Origin: Siphonodentalium dalli
Taxonomy: Eukaryota > Mollusca > Scaphopoda > Gadilida > Siphonodentaliidae
Direction: 5' to 3'
DNA length: 64,000 nucleotides
Assembly (NCBI GenBank): GCA_032622095.1
Contig: CP136062.1
Coordinates: forward strand, 6,634,001 to 6,698,000
Position 1 is the stretch's first letter; the number at the start of each line of letters is the position of its first letter. The translations under genes and the position numbers were made by a program. This document shows positions 54,182 through 64,000 of the stretch, piece by piece. The notes under the pieces are model-generated. The model had not been told where the DNA came from. It worked only from the letters and a program-made list of their open reading frames with translations, and made no database searches.

Positions 54182-54318
54182 TGGGAAAATGACAACTAAG
54201 AACAAATAATGGTACATTTTCAAAACAGCATCACTTTGCTCTACCAACATCATAGTAATTCTCCAGGACCCACCAGCATAAAAGCAGGCCACTTAACCAG
54301 GAGTGTTTATTCCTCTTC

Positions 54319-54403
54319 CCGAGGTGGTCATTAATTGACCGGTCATTATTTAGATAATGCACAGTTGAGCTAATAATGACTCTCAAAATAATTACCACCT
54401 CGG
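54319..54403. repeat. 85-bp inverted repeat / possible tiny MITE
   Basis: CCGAGGTGGTCATTAATT pairs with the inverse of AATAATTACCACCTCGG, with TCATTATT/AATAATGA inside. No clear duplication of flanks. Confidence 0.5.
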
Positions 54404-55403
54404 CGAGCTAACACCTCGGCGTCTTCGGTGGAAGACATTCACCGGCATAATACTCAAGCAACAACAATAGGTAGACGCGCAAGTGGGTTTTAACTATATT
54501 TATCATATGACTCAATCATTATTTACTTTGAAAAGTATGTCATAAATCAATTTTATATCAACTACTAGTTCATATCACCTTCCGATAATTTGATTGGTTT
54601 GTTGACAAAAAGTGTGTTCTGATTGGCTGAATGGCAGCCGGAGATCGAGCCTTATCTCTGACTAGATTCAGGTCAAATTCGTACGCGTAAATCAAAATAG
54701 AACTATTTTTGAAAAGCAAAACAAATTCACGAATCAATGCGATGACGAAATTTTCTACAAGCGATAAAGTTATCTTAGACGATGGAGGGGTAGCGACAGT
54801 TATCCGATGCATTGCTTCAACATCGGGGGATATGTATGCGGTGTCCATCGATGGGATAGATTACGAGGCCACTGTATCGGAGGATCGTTTGAAGTTGGAA
54901 TCGACGCATCGAAGCGAAAGTAGGACGACTATCGGAAATTCCTAGTTCGATGACGACATCAACAATTTCGTATTGCAACAAAGCAACAAAAACACGTTGC
55001 AAAAAACGCATTACGATGTCAACATTATTCGGGCATTCCTAACTTCACGTGACGAAACTCGTGAAATGCAAAACATCCACCCTAATGAATTTGTTATGTC
55101 CAATTATGTGCAAGTTCTTCATTCAGCTGAAAAAAAACAGATGGGACAAACTATGAACCTTCCACGCTACGATGTTTTATGAGTAGCGTTGATCGCCAAT
55201 TGCGCCGATTTAATTACCAACACACAATTGTTGGCAGTCGTCTGTTTGCGAAAGTACGAGATAAACGCGAAACAGAAATTGCTTAAACGTGATGGAAAAG
55301 GCAACAAGACCAGAAAATCTGACGCATTACAGACGACGAGGTGGACAAATTATGGGAATGCGATCAGTTCGGAAAAACAACCACATAATCCCTAATAAAC
55401 ACC

Positions 55404-55694
55404 ATGTGGTTCAACAATTATGTGCATTTCGGCTTGAGAGGTTCCGACGAACACAGAAACATGTGCTGGGGAGATTTGGAATTAGGTTCAGATCAACATG
55501 GTCGCGCATTTCTGGAATTTACAGAAAGACAAACGAAAACACGACAAGGTGAAAACCCAAGGGATGTGCGGGTCGTGAAGCCTAAAATGTGGTCGACCCC
55601 GGAAACACCAGTTGGATGTCCAGTGGAAATGTACAAGGTATACGCGTCAAAGAGACCAATCGGCTTCTCGCGAAAACAGACCCGTTCTACTTAG
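55404..55694 (+). pseudogene. Recombinase fragment with first catalytic arginine
   Basis: Frame starting MWFNNYVHFGLRG. The Arg of GLRG (codon 55437-55439) is in the position of the first catalytic Arg of tyrosine recombinases. It continues through LEFTERQTKTRQGENPRDVR and CPVEMYKVYASKRP, then shifts frame near 55660. Confidence 0.75.
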
Positions 55695-56011
55695 CCACCC
55701 ACACTCGTCAATCGTCGATGCATATCGGTGATCAATGGTTCAAAAATCAGCCGATTGGAAGAAATAAACTTACCTCGACAATGTCCCGCATGGCAGTTGC
55801 CCCCGGATTATCCAAAGTGAAACGATTATTCAACCATAGCGTCTGGAAGTACCTAATCCAAAAATTGTCCGAAAATAACGTCCCCACAAATCAAATTATG
55901 CAGATCAGTGGCCACAAAAACATTCAGTCGATCAACAACTACAGCCATATAAACGACCATAGCACAGGAATATTTCGAACATTCTTTCCACTAGAACACA
56001 ATCCAATATGA
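55589..56011 (+). pseudogene. Recombinase fragment with box II, HxxR mutated to HxxW
   Basis: Valid from about residue 28 (LAKTDPFYLATHTR) to the end. Conserved: SGHK (His109) and NNYSH (Tyr118, the nucleophile). The HxxR motif reads NHSVW: His83 is kept but the catalytic Arg is Trp86 (TGG at 55844-55846). This residue loss is independent of the frameshifts, so the copy has been inactive for some time. The frame ends one base out of phase with the C-terminal tail at 56008-56229. Confidence 0.75.
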
Positions 56012-56229
56012 ACATCCCAGCGCCAACTACGCAAATTCCCACTTGCAATTTACAATCCAAATCAGAATCAAACAGCCATGTTCTACATAATTCCGGTGGT
56101 GTGCACACATTGTTCGCAGGAAACATTTCGGGCAGATCTATCCAGGTTCACATCCATGGAAAGGACGGTGCCAGTCCCAAACAAGCGAAACGCCGACGTG
56201 TGATATATTCGGACACAGATTCTGATTAA

Positions 56230-56690
56230 AATAACGTGTCAACATCAACAATTTTCCACAAATGATTAAAAATTCCAGTGATGTTTTGTCGATGAATAAA
56301 ATTGTCACCAGTTTAGTTGTAGGCCTACTATTAAAATATTCCTGGAAATCCAAATTCTTCGTCCTTGACCCAATATTTTGAACACAAACTCGCAATTATA
56401 ATCTTGAAATATATAGTTTTGGACATTGTTATACATAAATAGAATATGTAATTCGTTTTTATCTAATAAACATACGATTTAATGTCACAAACTGAGAACA
56501 GAATAGCGCACTATATCTTCGCGTGCATATTATTTCTGCTAGTTCACCAGGTGTAATTGGGCTTCCGGTGCAATGAAGTGACGTCACATTAACCTTTTGC
56601 TGCCGATGTCATATAGATATTTAGTGATTTGTGTGCGTTTTGGACATCATAATCCATTCATAGGTGTCATATGATAAATAGAATATGTAA
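56230..56690. other. Gene-free stretch
   Basis: AGAATATGTAATTCGT occurs twice (56441, 56679), the second next to the hairpin below. No gene. Confidence 0.4.
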
Positions 56691-56693
56691 TTC

Positions 56694-56813
56694 GTGTTTC
56701 TCTCATATGATATTTATGAAACTCGTTACGAATTTTCAGTTTTCTCTCGCCAGAGGCTCGAGAAAACTGAAAATTCTTAGACTCGTTTCATAAATATCAT
56801 ATGAGAGAAACAC
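56694..56813. repeat. 120-bp hairpin (MITE-like)
   Basis: GTGTTTCTCTCATATGATAT...TTTTCAGTTTTCTCTCG pairs with CGAGAAAACTGAAAATTC...ATATCATATGAGAGAAACAC around a ~9-base loop (56750-56758). One short unmatched stretch in mid-arm. Target duplication not evident. Confidence 0.65.
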
Positions 56814-56825
56814 TCATTTCTTATC

Positions 56826-57340
56826 CTCTATATATAAAAGAGCAGGTATGTCTGTCCGTCTGTATGTTCTGAATTTTCCGTCAGACACCTTGACCGATTT
56901 AATCCAAATTTGGTGTGTTGACTAGTGATGAAGGTTATAACTGTTATAGCTATTAGTTTTTAACAATTATGATTAAACAAATTAATTAAATAAATAACAA
57001 AAAATGCCAAATACGCTCACTATATGGGCCTATTTCAGCACCAGATGTACGCTCTTTATTAATGTGGTTTCGTTGTGGCCCGCACCAACCAACATAATAA
57101 TGCGTAAAAATCCGCTATGGGCTTACATCAGAACCAAATAAGTCCAATATGAACCAATTTCAATATTTAGGTCGAATATGTATCCAGTTGCCCGAGGATA
57201 TATTGAAGTAGCATAATACTATGACCAAATATATAAAAGAGCAGGATATGTCTGTAATATGCGCGAAGCGCACACATGGGTCAATAGCCCCTAACGTACA
57301 CAGTGGCGCAACCCGGCGCCGAATAAAGGCTCCCGAAGGG
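56826..57340 (+). repeat. Two starts of an ATATAAAAGAGCAGG repeat
   Basis: CTATATATAAAAGAGCAGGT (56829) and CAAATATATAAAAGAGCAGG (57226) begin two copies, each followed by TATGTCTGT. The first continues CTGTCCGTCTGTATG and CCTTGACCGATTTAATCC, as LINE/SINE-type tails do; the second has GCGCGAAGCGCAC. Frames here are unsupported. Confidence 0.5.
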
Positions 57341-58754
57341 ATGATGTGTCAGCTAATATTTATGCAAAACTTAGAATTAACACCATCTTCAAAAGGATTA
57401 AAAGTCTCTGGAAACCATTTGCACCCGTGCCCCGGTGGTATGATTTACCAACTCGTAGCTCAAGCATTCCAAATTTTTGATATTTCCCGCCAAAGCCCCT
57501 ATAGTTGAACATTGTCCAACAGGTGACAATTTCAGTCACACATTTACCTGAAGTGGTCTAAAAACGCTACAGTGAACATGGTTATAGTTGGAAACTTTCA
57601 GAACAATTTCAATCAATTTTGTTAAATATTTAACTGATATTGTGTTGGCAATAAAATTGAAAGTTTGACCAAAGTTTAAAGGTCTCACTCCAAACGAGAG
57701 CCAAACCTCCCCAATGACAGTATACATGTGGTATTTTACTAATGATGAAAAGCAAAATCATGAATGGTTCGTCAATGGTGACTGAAGGTGTCGGGAAGGT
57801 CAGATCTGGTGAGGGCACCTCTCTCTCTCATCTTTGGCAACGTTTTTCAACATTTAGTACCAAATGAAAAAGTTAATATTTTCCATCTACCGGTACTATT
57901 GTTGAATTGAAATGGATATTTGAAGGGTGTTAACTGTATATTGGGCGGTTTGAAATATTCAAGTACAATTTGGACAATGTCCAACTAAAGGGCTGCAAAT
58001 GTAATTTTTCTTACGCATATTGGCGATGGAGTGTTATTGGAAATTGACTTGACTTGAAGCATATTTGGTTTGAATAATATACTACAGGGATTGTGCACAA
58101 GTGTTTTTCAACCGATCAAATACTTCTCTAGATACAATCTAATGTAACTTAACAAGATGATGGTATAAACGCATGTACATGTTGTATGTTATTTAAATAC
58201 ATAATTGATAATGCCTTCCAGGGATTATCCGTCTGGGTGTTGTTTGTCGGCTGATCGGAAATTTCAAGTTGGTGACACCCAAACCGCGTCCCTGTCCAAA
58301 CCTCCTCTTATGTCAGGGGAAAATTCTAGAGGCTATCTGAAATTTCGATACACCTACTTTCGATTTATATCCCCACCTGGAACATTAGTTATTTCCTGTA
58401 TTTGTAATGTTCATAAAGCATCCATTTAATTTAGACACAAAACTAAATAGTATGGAAGATATGGTACTCATGCAAGCGCAATCCAATGATCTACCTACTT
58501 GTTATAATTTGCATCGATACAACAGACGTTGAAGCTAACTTGCATATGTATAAGTGTGAAATCCCGACCGGAATATACTCTTAGTCGGTTTGGTTAATTG
58601 AAACCGTTACTTAAAATTAATACTTAACATGTTCACCTACAATTTACGATTACAGGTGCAATATTGTAGGTGTTATTGTGCAAAACGAAATAAATCGCGT
58701 GTAAAATATTGTGCAATTGTTTTTTAAATGGGTTCAGACTTTAGCATACATATT
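57341..58754. other. Gene-free stretch
   Basis: AT-rich, nothing recognised. Confidence 0.35.
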
Positions 58755-58870
58755 ATATCATGCCACGAATCCCTACTCGGGCTACTCATTACTCATGTTG
58801 AAATCATCCTGCACAAGTTAAAAACATGGGAATCTTTTGATTTGCTGACCTCTTCTGACGGAGAATTTGT
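58755..58870 (+). repeat. Solitary end of the 48.5-50.2 kb foldback family
   Basis: ATCATGCCACGAATCCCTAC, GGCTACTCATTACTC and AAGTTAAAAACATGGGAATC parallel the left arm at 48486 and 49775-49820. A shorter related piece (TAGAGATTCATAGTATGATC) is at 59385, inverted. Confidence 0.5.
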
Positions 58871-61660
58871 AACTTGGAACAGACAACACATGGACCTTAC
58901 TTCTTCGTTAGTAACTATGCCGTAAAAACATATTTCACATTACGGCTGGTACCTCCGCGAAATTTCATGATTTAAGCGACTTTTGTTTAGCAGATCGAAT
59001 AGAGTTCCCGGGGAGTATCACGATTGTAAGTGACGCAAAGCAAATTCGGTTCACGAAAGTCGCATGATCGTGCAATCTCGACCAGGCATATTTAACTAAT
59101 GTGAAATACATTATTAAGGGGTAGGTATTTTTATCGAAAATAACAATAGAAACGGGCGGTAAAACAAAAATTTAATTAAATTGAAAATAAAATAGCCTAC
59201 GTGTCTCAAATATTTGTGTCCCCGTTGGCATACGATTAGTCTACTTTCACGAACGGTATAAAATGAAGAAATATATTACCAGCGTTGGTTTTATTGAATG
59301 CTACATATTTTCCGTCATGCAGATTGTCAAAATGTTCAAGGTTTTGAACTGGTGTAATGTGATCTCTATACGCTTACCCCGCGTAGAGATTCATAGTATG
59401 ATCTACCTCAATATAAGTCATCAAATTTGACCCATAAAGCAATATAAATGTAGCATTTTAAAATTATGAATATAGTACATCATGTCATATAGTAGCTTCG
59501 CTTGGTATCTCTAGAGTGATCCTACTTATTATGGCTCTGAATATATATTTATGGAAATTAATATAATGTGATATATTCATTGCAATATTCAGTTATTCAC
59601 GAACGTTCTTCGAACAATGTTATGAGCACATGTCTACAATAATGAGAACAATGACAATATGAAGGGGTAGAGTAAAGAGGTAACAAACACTGGGGCGGAG
59701 TGTCCTGAATATATGTCAGACATATGTGTCTGACCCTGTTGTATCATTGATCTTCTTACGTTCAAACATAGAGACAGGATGCATCGCCGTGGTGATGGTT
59801 GGGGCGATACGCGTGTATATAGGTGACAATCGAAACAAACTCGGAACAATATCAAATTAAGTAATTGTTCTATGAATTATGAAGCGGGACACTTAATGAG
59901 GTTATATTTCGAACATTACTACAATTTGATTAACACGTTAAAAAAATAAACTGCATAGCCTTATTACCTGTAATATGCCAAGTAGGGGGCGGCGATTATA
60001 TGTGGTTCACGGTGATTCTTTGCGAGCCCTGGTGAGATTAGTGGGGTATCTACGTACAAACATATGACTTCATGCTGTGGTAATTTACGCCCCACAAGGG
60101 AACTCATTGTCCACGGCAATTATTTTTATGAAGAAATATATTCCCTAGTATAACATACCCTTAATACACATCAAATATACATAACAGTGGCCATGTCAGT
60201 TGTTGAGATGTTCCCATTTAACCTCTTCAACAGACACAGCATTCAAGATTTGTAACGATTCGAAGTTCATGGGGCTACCTATTGACACTTCACATATCTC
60301 ACAAGGCGAAGGATTGTCAGATAATATAGGGACTTAAACATGCGTAGTGGGGTCGCGTTTAAACATCATCAGTTAGCTATCCTGAATAATAGACACAATT
60401 GGCACGCTGTTACACTGTGCAGTAGACCCAAGCGTTTGATATATGAGTACAACAATTGGATATCCGTAGGACATCACCAATATCCCACCGTTGGGTATCA
60501 CAACTGTCAAATTATTGAGACTCAAAGTCAGACGCTTGGGTGGATTCAGTTAACCCTTGACTGGATTCAGTTAACGCTGTTCCTCAACTACTGTAGTTAG
60601 CCACGTTGTTGGAACATGTCACCAATTTATCATACTAAGTATGTCAAATCCGCTTTGACAACAAGCTGTAAGAAAACAGAATAAACCATATTACAAAACG
60701 CTCTTTGACATTCACCGTACATGGGCAATGAAATCATGAACGGGCTTTATCATAGGTGATCCGACCGACCAAAATTATCAGAACTCTCGCGTATCGACTA
60801 AAATGTTCGATTTAATTATTTTCTGGATACATTTCCAATTAAATTAAATTGGCCACTGGTTATTGTAGGGTTGTGTGCAAATGTATTATATTCTTTCCTA
60901 CTATAGTAAGTCAAGGGACACCGACGTCAGTGATTAGTACCATAGGCATTTAACAACTCACATTGGATGGATTCGTCATTTCCGGTTTAAACCTAATCTA
61001 CGTAATCATATAGCTTTAAGTCGCCATTTTACAGCTAAATCCGTAGGCCAAAGTGACGCATTCGTCATCTCTGGCTTCGCAGTAGTGTCACCGTATCGTC
61101 GAGATAATTAATCGTACTTATACTAATGGCGACCCGTCGCGTTCTGTCGATTGCTAGACTCATTAATTACGACAGCCAGAATATCTTGATGTGACATTTA
61201 TAGCCGAGAAGCACTCTCACATGCATAAAGTGTTGGGAATAAGTTTTTGTCAATTTCGATATTTGATTTGCGATATCTTAGCTTAAACGGCAACTAAACC
61301 ATATAATTAGATGGTCCGGCTAACCCTGGTTAACAGAGGCTAGGCTTGAGATAACGAATTCGTCGTCCTTTGTGGACCGCGGTTTAGAAGGATGGAGCTG
61401 TGACAAATCTCGAGTGAGTGCGTGTCTAAGAGGCGACTGCCGATTGGTGTTATCGGGTCACATCGCTACATTCGCATTCGAGCGTTGCTCATAAAATACA
61501 AACATAAATTGTTATATCCAAGATGCGAGCCATCGTATAATTATTTGAAAATATATTTTATTATAGTGACATACGTATAAATATAATACATATACGTATA
61601 CTTACAAATAGTATGTGACGTGTCCAATACACCCGGCCATTAAGGCCTAGAAGTCCAATA
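58871..61660. other. Gene-free stretch
   Basis: AT-rich. A short duplication (CTGGATTCAGTTAAC, 60540-60575) gives the end of an 86-residue frame that I do not call. No other feature seen. Confidence 0.35.
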
Positions 61661-61666
61661 TTTACA

Positions 61667-62000
61667 TTAAACTACAGTGCGTGGTGTCAAAACTTTTGAT
61701 TGTCTCCTCTCGAATGCTTTATGTAAAAATTTAGATGTCTGACAAGGAAAGATAGTCATTAGATAACCAGCCATGAAACTCAGAGTATTGACAGCATTGC
61801 TCCAGAAATTTATATTTGCGAAGAAGTCAATTCTGATGTCATCGTGCGCTCCACATGAGAAAATGAAATGGAGTTCATCTTCAACAGTGTTCCTATCGCA
61901 ATAAACACATAACCGTTCATCCAAATCCTCTCTCTTCCACCTACCGGTTTCTACACGTAATGGTAATATTCCACATCTTAACTGCGCCATTACAGAACGT
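61667..62000 (-). pseudogene. LINE ORF2 C-terminal fragment, second family
   Basis: A 107-residue minus-strand frame reads MAQLRCGILPLRVETGRW then ERLCVYCDRNTVEDELHFIF-SC. This is the C-x2-C-x8-H-x4-C motif with the typical LRCGxLPLRxETGRW lead of ORF2 C-termini in L2/CR1-like LINEs of aquatic animals. It differs from the 13-20 kb LINE, so it is another family. The DNA upstream (61991-62010) still encodes KHERSV before decaying; no RT motifs found nearby, so this is a 5'-truncated insertion. Confidence 0.72.
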
Positions 62001-62595
62001 TCATGTTTCGAATGTTAGACACATTTACATACAGTTCAGTTGTATAACTACATTTAATATGTGTATACACTCTGATGTGCCCTTTACACATAGCCGGTGA
62101 GCGATCTAAGCGGCGAACCCGTTAACCGGCGAAGGTTACTGCAGAGAGTTTACACATCGCCGACGAAGATACGCGTAACTTATATTCATGTCTCTCCTTT
62201 ACTTGTTAATAGTTTCCCTTTTAGTTCTCACTCAACTGCAATATGATATTGTTGTACACCAGTAAACATCTAACCGCTGCTGCTAGAGGTATGGTTGGGC
62301 AGTATAGTGAAGTGAACAATTTTAGGAATGGAAATGCCGAAATTATTAATATCCAACTCAAACATTCAGGTATTGGTAATTTTAATGATATTTAAACAGC
62401 ATTGTTGAAGGTTTGTTTGAGTTCATAGACAATCTGTGAAATGAGTGTCGCACCAAAAGCATGGTCATTGTCAGTTTTGAGATATTTTCGTCGCATACAT
62501 CTACAAATTGGTGTCTAATCATTCGGATTGGATTTTGTATTATATATTTAAGTTTCAACATCCCGAATCAAATGTGACACATTTTCCGTTTGCAC
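62001..62595. other. Gene-free stretch
   Basis: Nothing recognised. Confidence 0.35.
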
Positions 62596-63035
62596 AGTAT
62601 ACATAGGGCCGTGGCGATGGGGGGGGGGGGGGGGAGTGTCTCATCCCAACTTTAATCAAAATATTCAAAAGCTGGAAATTTCATGCCTGACACGACAGTA
62701 TTACTTGGAAATTTGACATCAACAATATGTTGAAATTGTTCTCGTAGTTTATTTTCCAAAAAAATATTAGTGGGGATTTTTTTTAGATCAACTTTTGCTT
62801 ATTTTTTGGCAAAAGTATTGGACTGAAATTGCCATCAGTTGGAATTGAACCAACCTCAGAGGTGTGTAAAGTTTGGAAAATGTCCAACAATTGGAAATCT
62901 TAAAGCAAGTCTGGATGCTAGGATTCTGCAATTTTCAGGGTTCAAATTAAAAAAAATCCTCACACCTGGCCATAACCATGGTCGGTTGATGATATTATGT
63001 TTTGGTCCCGCCCCCGTTGTCAGTTAAACAACTAT
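62596..63035 (+). repeat. Dispersed repeat R2 with G-run, copy 2
   Basis: A run of about 16 G (62620-62634) is followed by TGTCTCATCCCAACTTT, TTGTTCTCGTAGTTTATTTT-CC, TTTTTTTTAGATCAAC and ATTGCCATCAGTTGGAATT. It is a diverged copy of 25246-25690. Confidence 0.55.
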
Positions 63036-63380
63036 CTAATTTAACTGAATCAAATCGGGGTTCAAGTTGCCTGACGCCAGACCACTAAACATGTTAGGAT
63101 TTGGGCAATGTCCAGGTTTAGACACAGGTTCAGATATGAAGGAAATGGCTCAATACGGGGCCGCCTAGAGGATTACTGTAAGTGGACAGTTAGATTAAAG
63201 CCCAACGTGGTGCGTACACGGATTTACGCGACATTGTGAGTTTGGTGAGATTCAAGGTGTGGTTCAGTTGGAAATTCCGAATATGAACAGTCCCACACCT
63301 CCATATATATGTCCACGGCGCACTCAGATTTGGATTATTGAACTAATTGTCCATTAAGTTTGAATCCATTGAAACGTGCC
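63036..63380. other. Gene-free stretch
   Basis: Nothing recognised. Confidence 0.3.
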
Positions 63381-63384
63381 ATCC

Positions 63385-64000
63385 CATTTCTTCCATCTAT
63401 TATATATTTTGGAAGATCTGTCTGTGTATCTGTGTGTGGTCTGTGTGTTCGCGATGAACTCGAAAACGGCCGACCCGATTTCGATGAAACTTCGTATGTG
63501 AGGGTGCTATCGGTCGGGAAGTGGCGTAGGCATATTAATTTTCAGATCCGATGTAAACTTTTCACGTGCCGAGGTTAAATCTGTTTTTACGCCATTTTGC
63601 GCTAATATATTTCAGTTCGGTGCTAACAAATCGATTCGATATAGCGCGAATAATAAATTGCCAGTCATATAATTTGAACGGTTAGAATCTGTGGCGCTTC
63701 ATCTTTCCAATGATGTATCACACGCCTGTGTACGTTTCTACCTTAATTATCGGGAAGAACGCAGGACCATGCTTCGCCCATCGAAAAACATTCCGTAAAT
63801 ATATTACGCCGTCAACAGATCGTGACGTGATCGCGTTTAACTCTTAACCGGCCGATGTCGCGTTAACTCATCACCGGCCGAGGTATCCGCAAATGACATT
63901 GGGCTATATATCTCGGAAACGGGTGGAGCTATCGACTTGAAATTTGGTATGTGAATGTATCTTGCCCCGGATACGAATTTTATCTGGTCGCCGAGCCCGT
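63385..64000 (-). repeat. LINE/SINE-type repeat, minus orientation, runs off the window
   Basis: ATCTATTATATATTTTGG, GTCTGTCTGTGTATCTGTG, GCGATGAACTCGAAAACGGC and CCGATTTCGATGAAACTTCG-TATGTG form the inverse of the tail type seen at 3085 and 8130. TTAACTC-TTAACCGGCCGATGTC and TTAACTCATCACCGGCCGAG (63838-63885) repeat once. GAGCTATCGACTTGAAATTTGG (63924) is a second such block. The 72-residue frame at 63360 is a by-product. Confidence 0.55.

Larger units (their letters stand above)
54709..56229 (+). pseudogene. Crypton-type tyrosine recombinase (KIAA1958-like), decayed
   Basis: Consecutive segments in different frames align end to end with the domain order of Crypton-derived proteins. N-terminal part: 54739-54945, then FDDDINNFVLQQSNKNT at 54949. 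SAM-like N-domain: 54973-55182 (DVNIIRAFLTS). Linker: SSVDRQLRRFNYQ at about 55180, then KRDGKGNKTRKSD. Catalytic domain: from TDDEVDKLWE and MWFNNYVHFGLRG (55404) through SGHKNIQSINNYSHI (55903-55950). C-terminal tail: ends KRRRVIYSDTDSD (56229). At least five frameshifts or stops, including the TAA after GKTTT near 55393, inactivate it. Such enzymes integrate circular DNA by recombination, so no terminal repeats are expected. Confidence 0.85.

Overview
The window is invertebrate animal DNA: AT-rich, intron-bearing and dominated by transposable elements. The element set (CR1/L2-type LINE with esterase and PHD modules, BED-finger hAT, KIAA1958-like Crypton tyrosine recombinase, tRNA-derived SINE head, many MITEs, frequent TACATGTA motifs) suits a marine lophotrochozoan such as a mollusc, but the phylum is an inference. 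There is no convincing complete host gene. Two short candidate exons near 47 kb and one promoter/first-exon candidate near 10 kb are the only host-gene hints. There is no sign of bacterial, organellar or viral genome organisation.

Layout. 1-2.2 kb: a ~158-bp satellite interrupted by a second ~125-bp repeat family, which reappears at 8.6 kb. 3.4-7.9 kb: a 4.5-kb composite of four 450-bp modules and three 900-bp spacers. Its ends are inverted and the whole is flanked by the 4-bp duplication AAGT. 10-11.5 kb: promoter-like cluster, MITE relic and inverted LINE fragment. 12.9-20.6 kb: a near full-length LINE encoding an SGNH esterase ORF, a PHD/coiled-coil ORF1 and an AP endonuclease-reverse transcriptase ORF2, broken by single-base frameshifts. 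22.8-24.5 kb: an internally deleted hAT transposon with a perfect 8-bp target duplication. 25.7-30.5 kb: a tandem duplication. One copy carries a 2.6-kb foldback element whose arms are decayed C2H2 zinc-finger repeats; the other copy preserves the empty site.

32-39 kb: hairpins, low-copy repeats and a ~2.5-kb, ~37-bp minisatellite embedded in a different minisatellite. 40-45 kb: Harbinger-like MITE, LINE/SINE-type tails, a tRNA-like head and local duplications. 47-52 kb: MITEs, including a CTTAAG-palindrome element nested inside another foldback element. 53-57 kb: a near-perfect 183-bp hairpin MITE with 8-bp duplications, a 43-bp tandem repeat and a decayed Crypton tyrosine recombinase. 57-64 kb: mostly unannotatable sequence with LINE remnants.

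The coding elements are selfish elements, not a cooperating pathway. The two observations that most deserve follow-up are the foldback element carrying zinc-finger repeats, with its built-in empty-site control, and the composite tandem transposon at 3.4-7.9 kb. All repeat counts, identities and unit lengths were read by eye.
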